Positions 22,501-30,504 of a DNA stretch of 64,000 nucleotides are shown here, one piece after another. The notes beneath the pieces are model-generated. The model was not told the origin of the DNA and did no database searches. It saw only the letters and a program-made list of their open reading frames with translations. The DNA lies in assembly GCA_964434865.1 (NCBI GenBank), contig CAYSWV010000023.1, positions 8,183 to 72,182 of the forward strand, given 5' to 3'. How positions within the stretch are numbered: the first letter of the stretch is position 1; every line of letters begins with the position of its first letter. Source of the DNA: CAYSWV01 sp964434865. GTDB lineage: Bacteria > Cyanobacteriota > Cyanobacteriia > Thermostichales > Thermostichaceae. The translations under genes were made by a program, and so were the position numbers.

Positions 22501-23205
22501 GCTGAGATAGCTGATCCTGAGTTACTTCAACCTGAACCTCCGTCTTGCCGAGTGCGACAATTGGCTCCTGGTCAACCTGAGTATCGCTTGCTCATCGTAG
22601 ATGACAAACTCGAAAATCGAGAGCTTTTAGATCAACTCCTCAGCAGCATTGGCTTTGTCACACGATTAGCGGCTAATGGTCAAGAAGCTCTGGAGATTTG
22701 GGCCAGCTGGGAACCCCATTTAGTTTGGATGGATATGCGGATGCCGATTATGGATGGCTATGAAGCCACTCGCCGGATTAAAGCCACTGACCGAGGTAAA
22801 ACCGTGCCAGTGATCGCCATTACTGCCAGTGCGTTTGATCATGAGCGTGATGATGTCTTAGCGGCAGGCTGTGATGACTTTGTCAGTAAACCGTTTCGTC
22901 AAGATACCATCTTTACCAAACTCATTGAGCATTTGGGGGTTTGCTACGAGTATGATGATCCCTTAGAGCTTGCAGAGCCAGAGGTCGGTGATATCAGCCC
23001 ATCATTGCTAGCGGCAACTATGCCCAAAGCTTGGATCCAAGATTTATATCAGGCCGCTACCCTAGCTCGTGATACGCTCATCTTGTCTTTACTTGATCAA
23101 ATACCTGAAGTTCATACGACACTCCGCCTTGGATTAGTCGAGTGGGTTGATAACTTTCAGTTTGATTTGATCATCGAAACCTGTAGCCAGGCTTTAGACC
23201 TTTGA
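19570..23205 (+). CDS. Transmembrane hybrid sensor kinase: dCache-HAMP-GAF-PAS-HisKA-HATPase-REC
   Basis: 1211 residues. TM1 about 19-42, a periplasmic double-Cache sensor about 45-345 (RPWYQQAV with the small-ligand PAS-like pattern, then DVYADFDFPQLIMSAALPVYD), TM2 about 350-372, HAMP 372-425, GAF about 445-605, PAS/PAC about 615-735, HisKA His762 in MSHELRTPLNG, HATPase to about 985 with GTGLGLTI, and a receiver with WMDMRMPIMDG. A helical tail of about 90 residues follows without a phosphohistidine motif. TTG at 19570 is the only start that keeps TM1; AGGA lies about 8 bases upstream. The receiver-PP2C gene begins 36 bp downstream and is the probable output. Confidence 0.92.
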   Translation: MTSSLPPAESSPKRWGIPLRWALIIPFALQVLAAVGLVGYQSLQNGQAAIEVTALQLQSEIMQRIEQKLADYLEIPHIINHINAEVIYQGALKTQDQASERYLWRQIQRLPAITWIYYGDQASGDFLGVTRTLNQNLQLVISDASTRYLSTNYTLTVDGQRDQRVKVTPNPYDPRPRPWYQQAVQQGEAVWTDVYADFDFPQLIMSAALPVYDAAGQLLGVCGVDYSLHDISRFLRQLQIGRTGQAYIVDQTGTLIAISSGEAPYQVREDQTLTRLTPAQSTSTLIQKTASWLQDGARAPLNPDSLVTLNHQSYFIQTQDFQDPRGLNWTIVTIIPETDFLEQFHHNWQTTLLLCLLALLGSLGVGWMTSRWIIRPIQTLIHASHQISKGQLHQQIQVNRIAELEELGQSFNSMSTQVNESVTNLEAQVKKRTQEVVKQAKSRGLVNRILRSFLAQEGEQAIQLALESLVRLFPAVDRAYIFKYNAQKTETFNTHEWCANGIPAQINRYKKVPVKAYPWLHEQMFQGNVVAVNDLKTLRDKASLELATWQQQSIQSIVYVPLSYRDQLLGTLGVEVIRSKTYQWTPQTIQVLRLVGEIIAMGQARSSAEMALQKSEAQLRMTLEAANMGAWEWDIETGEERWSPEMQYLLGQVDVPVTGFDEFLQCVHPEDRNQLLAAQDQALREGTRYQSEYRVILPDGQLRWLTSIGSFQRDATGKAIKLSGISLDITERKCFEADLQKAKEAAEQANRAKSTFLANMSHELRTPLNGILGFAQLLARDAALNPQQKRSIDIINTSGEHLLALINDILDVSKIEAGRVVLQNSLVDLHALVEAIHDLFLAKVEAKGLDFQVEVDASVPYAVMIDEGKLRQILVNLLSNALKFTYTGSIYLQVQAQSTTLDQVQLTLVVQDTGEGIQASDLKKLFKAFSQTESGLKQQSGTGLGLTISRNFARMMGGDIQVMSQPGQGSTFTVTLQAEIADPELLQPEPPSCRVRQLAPGQPEYRLLIVDDKLENRELLDQLLSSIGFVTRLAANGQEALEIWASWEPHLVWMDMRMPIMDGYEATRRIKATDRGKTVPVIAITASAFDHERDDVLAAGCDDFVSKPFRQDTIFTKLIEHLGVCYEYDDPLELAEPEVGDISPSLLAATMPKAWIQDLYQAATLARDTLILSLLDQIPEVHTTLRLGLVEWVDNFQFDLIIETCSQALDL

Positions 23206-23241
23206 TAGGGCCTTAAGACTACTTATTTCATCTCAGGATAT

Positions 23242-24381
23242 ATGACTGTAATCCCCCTGTCCCCGAAAGGCAACATCTTAGTGGTAGATGATACCCCAAA
23301 TAACCTACGCTTACTGTCAGGGATGCTGCGAGAGCAAGGGTACGAGGTCAGAAGCGTCTTGAATGGTCGGATGGCACTGACCACTGTTGAAGCAGAACCC
23401 CCTGATTTGATCTTATTAGACATCACCATGCCACAAATGGATGGCTATGAAGTATGTCAACAACTGAAAGCAAAACCCAATGTCTCTGAGATCCCCGTCA
23501 TTTTCATCAGTGCTTTAGATGATGCCGTCGATAAGGTCAAAGCGTTTCAATCTGGTGGAGTAGACTATATTACCAAACCCTTTCAATTGGAAGAGGTATT
23601 GGCTCGAGTTGAAAATCATTTGATGATTCGGAGCCTCCAAAAAGAATTACAACAGAAGAGTGCGTTACTAGAAGCTGAAATCGAACGAGCAGGTGTCATC
23701 CAAACAAATCTATTGCCTAAGATCCATCCGCCCTTAACGGCCTTTGATCTCTGTGCCAAATGTATTCCAGCTAAAGAAGTGGGAGGAGACTTTTATGATT
23801 GGTACGAACCCGCTCCCCAGCAGCTCTCCCTAACATTAGGTGATGTGATGGGCAAGGGGATGGCGGCAGCTTTACTCATGGCTACTGTCCGAGCCTCAAT
23901 CCGCACCACTCTCAATGCATTTTCAGGTCATAGTGAAGCCCAGGCCACCATTAACTGTGTTAGTCAAGCCTTAGATGCTGATCTATTGGAATCAGAAGCC
24001 TTTGTCACTTTATTTCATTTGCAGCTGAATGTAGATACCTATGGGGTGGAGTACGTTGATGCAGGACATGGTCATGTCTTTATTCATCGGGTAGGAGGGA
24101 ATATTGAACGCTTGCCTGTACGGAATCCACCCTTAGGGGTAGGGTTCACGACCTACAAAGCTGGATCGGTCTTGTTGCAGCCAGGAGATGCTTTAGTGAT
24201 TCATAGTGATGGATTAATCGATGCTCGACCCGAAAGTTATGAAAACAAAGATCTCATCTATCAATGTATTCAACAGGATACTGATGCAGGTACTATCGTT
24301 GACAATCTGGTGACTTTTGCCACGTCTGTGGGGCCTTTACCTGACGATCTCACGGTAGTTGTACTCCGATGTAAAGCCTAG
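23242..24381 (+). CDS. Response regulator with PP2C (RsbU/SpoIIE-type) phosphatase domain
   Basis: 379 residues. Receiver at about 10-128 (VVDDTPNN, phosphoacceptor D60 in LLDITMPQMDG, K112 in TKPF), coiled-coil signalling helix about 128-160 ending in NLLPK, then a PP2C-like Ser/Thr phosphatase: GGDFYDW (D183, D186), GDVMGKGMAAALLMA and LVIHSDGLIDA, with the metal aspartates present. Such proteins dephosphorylate anti-anti-sigma (STAS) proteins in partner-switching systems. No STAS or RsbW-like gene lies in the window, so the target is elsewhere. Located 36 bp behind the Cache hybrid kinase, which likely phosphorylates it. Confidence 0.93.
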   Translation: MTVIPLSPKGNILVVDDTPNNLRLLSGMLREQGYEVRSVLNGRMALTTVEAEPPDLILLDITMPQMDGYEVCQQLKAKPNVSEIPVIFISALDDAVDKVKAFQSGGVDYITKPFQLEEVLARVENHLMIRSLQKELQQKSALLEAEIERAGVIQTNLLPKIHPPLTAFDLCAKCIPAKEVGGDFYDWYEPAPQQLSLTLGDVMGKGMAAALLMATVRASIRTTLNAFSGHSEAQATINCVSQALDADLLESEAFVTLFHLQLNVDTYGVEYVDAGHGHVFIHRVGGNIERLPVRNPPLGVGFTTYKAGSVLLQPGDALVIHSDGLIDARPESYENKDLIYQCIQQDTDAGTIVDNLVTFATSVGPLPDDLTVVVLRCKA

Positions 24382-24537
24382 CTGAATATTAAGCTTAGCC
24401 CATCACCCATCAGTAACATAGGTTGTTTTATGCCAAGAAACTGCTGAAGTTGACTCATTATTTGAACAATCAGCACACTGAAATACCAGTTAGTTTGCGA
24501 TACAGTAATTAGTACATTAATTTAAGGTAGCGCTCTG

Positions 24538-25149
24538 ATGGTGGATCTAGATATGAACCGAGACTATGTGCTGATCATTGACAAAAGTGGCAGTATGTCT
24601 GTTGAAGATATGCCGGGTCATCGCAGTCGTTGGAGTGCTATGCAAGAATCCACTCAAGCCTTGGCCCGCAAATGTGAAAAACTTGATCCCGATGGCATTA
24701 CTGTCTACTTGTTCTCAGGTCGCTTCAAACGATTTGACAATGTCACCAGTGCTAAAGTTGACCAAATCTTTCAAGAATATGAACCGTCGGGATCCACTAA
24801 TTTGGCTGCTGTACTAGATGATGCAATTCAAGGCTACCTCAGACGTAAAGCGGGTGGACAGGCTCAAGCTGGGGCTGTCATTGTGGTGGTTACCGATGGG
24901 GCTGCTGATGATCGACGAGCGGTGCTTAAAGTGGTTATTGAAGCGTCTCGCCAACTCGATCGAGATGAAGAATTAGGAATTTCATTTATCCAAATTGGCC
25001 AAGATCCTGATGCGACTGAGTTTCTTAGAGTGCTAGACGATGAGTTGCATACTAGCGGTGCTAAGTTTGATATTTGCGACACCATAACTCTAGAAGATAT
25101 GGAGGATATCAGCCTAACTGAAGTCTTGCTGAATGCAATCAAAGACTAA
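24538..25149 (+). CDS. Small cytoplasmic vWA-domain protein (TerY-like)
   Basis: 203 residues made of one von Willebrand A domain. The metal-ion-dependent adhesion site is complete: DKSGS (D-x-S-x-S) near 18-22, the Thr in SGSTNL and the Asp in VVTDGAADD. There is no signal peptide. vWA proteins of this size occur with TerD/TerC-type genes in bacterial metal- and stress-response clusters; here TerD genes are 25 kb away, so that link is only suggestive. Adhesion or chaperone-like partner binding is the expected activity. Confidence 0.85.
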   Translation: MVDLDMNRDYVLIIDKSGSMSVEDMPGHRSRWSAMQESTQALARKCEKLDPDGITVYLFSGRFKRFDNVTSAKVDQIFQEYEPSGSTNLAAVLDDAIQGYLRRKAGGQAQAGAVIVVVTDGAADDRRAVLKVVIEASRQLDRDEELGISFIQIGQDPDATEFLRVLDDELHTSGAKFDICDTITLEDMEDISLTEVLLNAIKD

Positions 25150-25216
25150 GATTCGGATAGAATGGCACTATTGATAGTTATCATTGATATTGAGTAGTGA
25201 TAGCTGATAGGTAGTT

Positions 25217-25675
25217 GTGGACCGCTCTATTGATCGAATTTTAACTGACCTCAAGGCTGAGTATGAGGCTTTAGACTCGGCCACTGAAAGTGCAGACTCA
25301 GAGCCAGCTTCTCAACCACATGGTTATTCTGTACCTTCTTATCCGCCAGCCAAGCTACCCTCTCAACCCATTCAAGCTTTACCTGAGTCTGGATCAAAGT
25401 CTCGATCCAAGCCATCTGCCAAGCCATCTGATCAGACAGGAGACATGCAGTTCATACTGCAAGAGCTACGGGACTCCTATGCTGCAGAAGATCAAGCTTT
25501 AGCCATAGCTAGTCGCCAGCAATGGACAGCCGAGGCTCAAACTTGGTTAGAACACCTGGATCTCAACTCGTTTGATGCCTACTGGTTTGAAGTGTTTGCT
25601 AAGCCCTACCCGTCTCGATTAGAGGCTGCAATAGCCTATTTACAGGGTATGGATCAGTTAGAGCAACAGTCCTAG
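25217..25675 (+). CDS. Hypothetical protein, possibly Slr1339-like family
   Basis: 152 residues from GTG 25217. A short N-terminal helix (IDRILTDLKAEYEALDS), a Ser/Pro/Lys-rich disordered middle (about 25-75) and a conserved-looking C-terminal part (QQWTAEAQTWLEHLDLNSFD, then WFEVFAKPYPSRLEAAIAYL). This two-ended plan resembles a small cyanobacterial family annotated as Slr1339-type salt stress proteins; I recall the pattern but cannot verify it. It lies 67 bp after the vWA gene and 16 bp before the sensor kinase gene, probably one transcript. Confidence 0.6.
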   Translation: MDRSIDRILTDLKAEYEALDSATESADSEPASQPHGYSVPSYPPAKLPSQPIQALPESGSKSRSKPSAKPSDQTGDMQFILQELRDSYAAEDQALAIASRQQWTAEAQTWLEHLDLNSFDAYWFEVFAKPYPSRLEAAIAYLQGMDQLEQQS

Positions 25676-25691
25676 ATACCTAGGGGATGAT

Positions 25692-26900
25692 ATGACTCCC
25701 AACTCAACCCCAACCCCAACTTCGATTAGGTATAGCAATCATCCCTTCCGCTTCCTATTGTATTTAGAATGGGCTTTGTTAGGCACAGCAGCCTACTTGG
25801 AGCTTTTGATCCGATTTTATCCATCACCTTGGATAGGGGTTTCTTGTGTGTTGGGTTTTGCCTTACTGGGTCTGCGTTTACCCTTAGGATCAATGCGATT
25901 GAGACTGTTATACACCTTGCTAGAACTCAGCCTGCTTGGTGTAGTGGTCTGGTTAAGTAATGTCCGGTTACTGGCATTTATGTATGTTCCCTTGATGGTG
26001 CGAAGTTGCTTGATCTTGCCTTTAACAGGGCGACTGGCTGTAGGTGGCATCATCTTTGTGCTGTTTTTAGTCTCCTTAGAACGACGATTTAATCACGTTG
26101 ATCTGTTTTTGGTGGCTGTTGATCCCAGCTACTGGCGTTATGTCTTATTCACGGTTTCTATTGTTATGATCTTGAGCCTGGTGTTTGTCACACTATTAAT
26201 TCATACACTGATGGTTGAACGGCAGGGCCGAGAGAAGTTAGCTCAAGCGAATGAACAATTGCGACATTATGCCCTTCATATTGAAAAATTAGCCACTTTG
26301 CAAGAACGCAATCGTATTGCTCGCGAGATCCATGATTCTCTGGGGCATTCTCTCACAGCCCTCAATATTCAACTAGAAGGTGGATTAAAGTTGTGGGCCA
26401 AAGATCCTGCTCAAGCCTTATCCTTTCTGAGTGAAGCCAAACAATTAGGTACAACCGCTTTACAAGATGTCAGAGAATCGGTTGCTGCCCTCCGCTCTGA
26501 TCCTCTCAAAGGTATCTCCTTAGCCAAAGGTATTAGACGTTTAGCTCAGGATTTTCAACGATCGTCTGGCATTCAACCTATCTGTCAAATTGAGATTGCC
26601 CCTGATCAAACATTTCAACCTGATATTGAAGGATCGATTTATCGCATTATTCAAGAGGCCCTAACAAATAGCTGTAAACATGCGCAAGCGACCCAGGTTA
26701 AGATCTGTCTCCAAGCCACAGCCACAGAGGTCCAGTTACAACTTGAAGATAATGGTAAGGGGTTTAACCAACACCAAAATACAACTGGCTTTGGCCTTCA
26801 AGGCATGCGAGAGCGAACTCAAGCTCTAGGGGGCACCTTTGAACTGAGAACTCAAGTGGGAGCAGGCTGTTGGATCAAGGTGACGATTCCTCTGGCATAA
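25692..26900 (+). CDS. NarL-type (HisKA_3) membrane sensor histidine kinase
   Basis: 402 residues. About five hydrophobic segments in residues 18-172, with almost no extracellular domain, then a linker coiled coil (about 178-205) and a HisKA_3 dimerisation motif with His214 in ERNRIAREIHDSLGHSL, then a HATPase with EALTNSCKHA, DNGKGF and GFGLQGMRER. This DesK/LiaS-like plan senses the membrane. The cognate NarL-type regulator is not adjacent; the only one in the window is at 35588-36331. Start ATG 25692 follows GGGGA. Confidence 0.9.
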   Translation: MTPNSTPTPTSIRYSNHPFRFLLYLEWALLGTAAYLELLIRFYPSPWIGVSCVLGFALLGLRLPLGSMRLRLLYTLLELSLLGVVVWLSNVRLLAFMYVPLMVRSCLILPLTGRLAVGGIIFVLFLVSLERRFNHVDLFLVAVDPSYWRYVLFTVSIVMILSLVFVTLLIHTLMVERQGREKLAQANEQLRHYALHIEKLATLQERNRIAREIHDSLGHSLTALNIQLEGGLKLWAKDPAQALSFLSEAKQLGTTALQDVRESVAALRSDPLKGISLAKGIRRLAQDFQRSSGIQPICQIEIAPDQTFQPDIEGSIYRIIQEALTNSCKHAQATQVKICLQATATEVQLQLEDNGKGFNQHQNTTGFGLQGMRERTQALGGTFELRTQVGAGCWIKVTIPLA

Positions 26901-27102
26901 ACTAGAGCTATGGCTACATCTTGTGGGGTTATCAAATCATCTCGATAAATGAAGTCAGATCGTAAATCTTGAGTTTTAAAGGTTAAGTTTGTCCCTACAT
27001 CAACCTGATTACAAGCGGTTAAAACTAGGCTCAGTGCTATGGGACATTCGTGGATAGGAACGTTTTAAGCTAAGCTACTTGTGTTGATTTTGAGCACTTA
27101 CC

Positions 27103-28698
27103 ATGGGATCGGATGGGGTCGAATCACGTTTACAAAACACCCAGAGGTTAGTGGACCAGGGCATCAACCCCTATCCAGCAGCTGCCTATCATCGGACCCA
27201 TTTAATCAGTCAGGTTCTGGAGCTATTCTCAACTGAGTCAACCTATCAAACTCTTGCAGCAGGGCATCATCATGGTGATCAGGTGCGGATCTGTGGTCGT
27301 ATCTTGGCGCAACGGAAGCAAGAAGCTGATCTTCTGATTACGTTAAAAGATAGTAGTGACCCCCTCCTGGTTAAAGTTACGACCTCTTATTTGGATACTC
27401 TTGACCCTGAACTACCTCCTGAGTATGCTCCCCTCACTTTTGCAGCCTTGAGTTTACTGAATGTGGGAGATTGGATCGGTGTTATGGGCCACCCTGGCTA
27501 CTCAGACGCAGGTCAACCGATAATCATGGCTCTGTCAATCGTGATCTTGGCTAAAGCCACCCATCCCTTTCCTGTGGATACCTTTAAAACTGAAACCCTC
27601 GAGATCCGGCGCCGCTATCGAGAAAAAGACTTAGCCCTTGATCCAGACTCATTTAAGCGCTTTGTGGCTCGGAGTCGGATTATTCAAAGTATTCGCTTTT
27701 ATTTAGATGAATCAGGCTTCTTAGAGATTGAAACACCAATTCTACAGCCTGTTTACGGTGGAGCTACCGCTAAACCCTTTGCCACCTATCCTGATGACCT
27801 AGCTCAACACCATTTTCTGCGATTGGCCCCTGAACTTTACTTGAAACGCGCGATCTGTGGAGGCTTTGAACGTGTGTTTGAACTTGGACGTGTGTTTCGG
27901 AATGAAGGTATTGATGATGCCCATAACCCTGAATTTACCGCCTTAGAACTCTACCAGGCTTATGCTGATTACTTTGACATGCTGAACTTAACAGAAACCT
28001 TGATCAGCTTTGCTGCAGCTGCATCAGGATTAGAGGTAACCGATATCCCCTATCAAGCTGAGCACATTAGCTTAGAGCGAAAGTACACCCACACCACAGC
28101 TGATGGCTATCCCTTACCAGGGCACCATTGGCGTATCATGACCCTAGTCGATGCTGTAGCCGAGTTTACTGAAGTGACGTTTGAACCTTTTTTGGCCGCT
28201 GGATCTAGCGCTTTACCCCAAGCTATTCAAGCCGTTACTCCGCATCTCCAAGGGATCGACTTACAAGCCAGTGAGACACAAAGTTTAGGCCATCTCCTCA
28301 ATGCAGTCTTTGAACGATGCGTTGCATCCCAATTGATTCAACCCACTTTTATTGTCGATTTCCCCCAAGAAGTCAGTCCCCTAGCTAAAATGCATCGGTG
28401 TAAACCTGGGTTTGTGGAACGCTTCAAGTTGTATATGGCTGGGCTTGAATTTGCCAATGCCTTCACCGAACTTAATGATCCAACCGAACAACGGGTTCGA
28501 TTTGAATATCAACAGGCTCAGACTATTGCTCACCATCCCCTTGATGCTGATTACCTCGATGCCCTGGCGTTTGGTATGCCAAATTGTGGGGGTCTGGGGC
28601 TCTGGATTGATCGACTAGTCATGGTTTTAACCAATAGCAACAGTATTCGAGATGTCCTATTATTTCCAACCATGCCTACACCTGAGGCAGTATCTTAG
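27103..28698 (+). CDS. Class II lysyl-tRNA synthetase-like protein, divergent
   Basis: 531 residues. N-terminal OB-fold region about 45-160 (HGDQVRICGRILAQRKQ), then the class II core: motif 1 around FLEIETPILQPVYGGATAKPF, motif 2 in FELGRVFRNEGIDDAHNPEF, the LysRS-type ANAFTELNDP block, and motif 3. The layout is that of LysRS, which charges tRNA-Lys. Odd points: motif 3 reads GGLGLWIDRL, with Trp where class II enzymes keep Gly, the preceding PPT is NC, and the OB fold is poorly conserved. It may be a working but divergent LysRS or a paralogue with another role. No ribosome binding site is evident before the ATG. homoserine dehydrogenase follows 26 bp later. Confidence 0.75.
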   Translation: MGSDGVESRLQNTQRLVDQGINPYPAAAYHRTHLISQVLELFSTESTYQTLAAGHHHGDQVRICGRILAQRKQEADLLITLKDSSDPLLVKVTTSYLDTLDPELPPEYAPLTFAALSLLNVGDWIGVMGHPGYSDAGQPIIMALSIVILAKATHPFPVDTFKTETLEIRRRYREKDLALDPDSFKRFVARSRIIQSIRFYLDESGFLEIETPILQPVYGGATAKPFATYPDDLAQHHFLRLAPELYLKRAICGGFERVFELGRVFRNEGIDDAHNPEFTALELYQAYADYFDMLNLTETLISFAAAASGLEVTDIPYQAEHISLERKYTHTTADGYPLPGHHWRIMTLVDAVAEFTEVTFEPFLAAGSSALPQAIQAVTPHLQGIDLQASETQSLGHLLNAVFERCVASQLIQPTFIVDFPQEVSPLAKMHRCKPGFVERFKLYMAGLEFANAFTELNDPTEQRVRFEYQQAQTIAHHPLDADYLDALAFGMPNCGGLGLWIDRLVMVLTNSNSIRDVLLFPTMPTPEAVS

Positions 28699-28724
28699 GC
28701 GGTATGTATTCATAGGAGTTGGTG

Positions 28725-30038
28725 ATGAAACCCTTGGCAATTGGTATGTTGGGCCTGGGAACAGTAGGATCAGGGGTGGCCAAAATCATCCTACAACCGC
28801 AAGGGCGTCATCCTATTCTGTCTATGCTAGCTTTGAAAAAAGTAGCGGTTCGTACCTTAGATAAACCTAGAGACATTGAGATACCGACTGGCTGCTACAC
28901 TACTGATCCGCAAGAGGTGATTCATCATCCTGATATTGATATTGTCGTTGAAGTTATGGGCCGCATCGATCCGACTTTTCAACTTCTGATGCAGGCTATT
29001 GAACACGGCAAACATATTGTCACGGCTAATAAATCTTTGCTAGCAGCCCATGGAGCAGAACTGTTAAATCATGCTGCTAGCCATAACGTTCACGTTGCTT
29101 TTGAAGCTGCGGTGGCGGGCGGGATTCCGATTATTCAAGCTCTCACTCAATCATTGGGAGCCAACCGCTTAAGAGCCATGACTGGCATTATTAATGGCAC
29201 CACTAACTATATCTTGACCCAAATGAGTGAGCGAAACTGGACCTATCAAGATGCTCTCATCGATGCTCAAGCCAAAGGCTACGCTGAAGATCCACCCGAT
29301 TTTGATGTGAGTGGCCGAGATGCTGCTGAAAAGCTAGCGATCTTGACCCAGATTGGCTTTGGCAAAACGGTTAATATTCAAGACGCTTTAGATCGTTGTA
29401 CCACGGGTATTGATCAAACTGTCATCTCTGATTTAGATATTCAATATGCCATAGCCTTGGGCTATCGGATCAAGCTACTAGCCACTAGCGAGATCAAAGG
29501 AGATGGCTCCCTCCTCTTTCATGTTGGACCCAGTTTAGTCTCTATCCAACATCCCTTAGCCTCTGTAAACGATGTCTTCAATGCCATCTTTATTCAAGGT
29601 GACCCTGTTGATGAATTAATGTTTTATGGACGGGGGGCAGGCCAGGGTCCTACAGCCAGTGCCGTTGTGGCTGATTTGATCCAAATTGCAACTAGGATTC
29701 AGCCGATTCCAGACGCTCATTCTGTCGGTCTCCCTGCCTTTCAGAGCCAGCCCCTTGCTTCAGATCCCATTAGCAACGAACTGTACCGACGCTACTATCT
29801 TCGTATCCGTGTGAATGATGGCTTGCGAGGGGTAGGTGGGATTACCTCTCTACTTGAAAAGTCTCTGATTAATCCTAGTGTAGTTCGCAAAGAGAAGGAT
29901 CAAGTGGGTCAAACTGAAATTATTGTGATTACTGAACAAACTTCCTATACCACAATTTTAAGTGCAGTGAAAACCATTGAGAGTCTGCCTTATGTCCTTA
30001 AAGCTAATGTGCCATTACCGATCCTCACCAAAGATTAA
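28725..30038 (+). CDS. hom: Homoserine dehydrogenase
   Basis: 437 residues; NAD(P)-dependent reduction of aspartate semialdehyde to homoserine for threonine and methionine. N-terminal Rossmann motif GLGTVGSG, the GKHIVTANK strand, catalytic core with ATGIINGTTNYIL-type sequence (TGIINGTTNYILTQM), AEDPPDFDVSGRDAAEK, and a C-terminal ACT domain (about 350-435; YLRIRVNDGLRGVGGI) for feedback control. ATG 28725 is chosen because AGGAG (28714-28718) lies 6 bases upstream; in-frame TTG 28719 and GTG 28722 are less likely. It follows the LysRS-like gene closely, so co-transcription is likely. Confidence 0.95.
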   Translation: MKPLAIGMLGLGTVGSGVAKIILQPQGRHPILSMLALKKVAVRTLDKPRDIEIPTGCYTTDPQEVIHHPDIDIVVEVMGRIDPTFQLLMQAIEHGKHIVTANKSLLAAHGAELLNHAASHNVHVAFEAAVAGGIPIIQALTQSLGANRLRAMTGIINGTTNYILTQMSERNWTYQDALIDAQAKGYAEDPPDFDVSGRDAAEKLAILTQIGFGKTVNIQDALDRCTTGIDQTVISDLDIQYAIALGYRIKLLATSEIKGDGSLLFHVGPSLVSIQHPLASVNDVFNAIFIQGDPVDELMFYGRGAGQGPTASAVVADLIQIATRIQPIPDAHSVGLPAFQSQPLASDPISNELYRRYYLRIRVNDGLRGVGGITSLLEKSLINPSVVRKEKDQVGQTEIIVITEQTSYTTILSAVKTIESLPYVLKANVPLPILTKD

Positions 30039-30504
30039 GGCTTAAAATGAAATCCTTGAGCTGTCTGGCTGACTCTGGTTTGAATAAATTGCTTAATGGG
30101 TCAAATACATTGAACCCTTGGGATCAGGCAAAATCAGTAAAATCTTCATCTCAGTCAATCCTTCATCTTGATCTCCATAAGAGGACCATCTCTCACGACA
30201 TACTTTTTGTTTAGTTGCCCAGAGCTGCTCTCAGGATGACTCACAGAACTAGCAATGTTATTCAGTCTATCTGCCGCTGTGACCAGAGTGGAGATCCAAA
30301 AGACGCTATCGCTACAGACGACTACTTAACTTTTTGACCGATGGAGTTAGCTCCAGTTATTTCAGTAGAAATACTTAACCTCTTAATCAATTGACTCATG
30401 TGCAGCCATCAATTGGGTGGGGTTCTGGTATCCAACTCTGATTATCCTTGATTGTTCGATAGTCTTTCATTAGTATTAATGAGCAAGTCATACTCCTCAA
30501 CGCG
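30039..30504. other. 466-bp intergenic region
   Basis: No ORF of useful size and no RNA gene was recognised. A small GGAGTTAGCTCC dyad occurs near 30344-30355. AT-rich sequence precedes the sulfotransferase ATG at 30505 without a clear ribosome binding site. Nothing else stands out. Confidence 0.4.
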
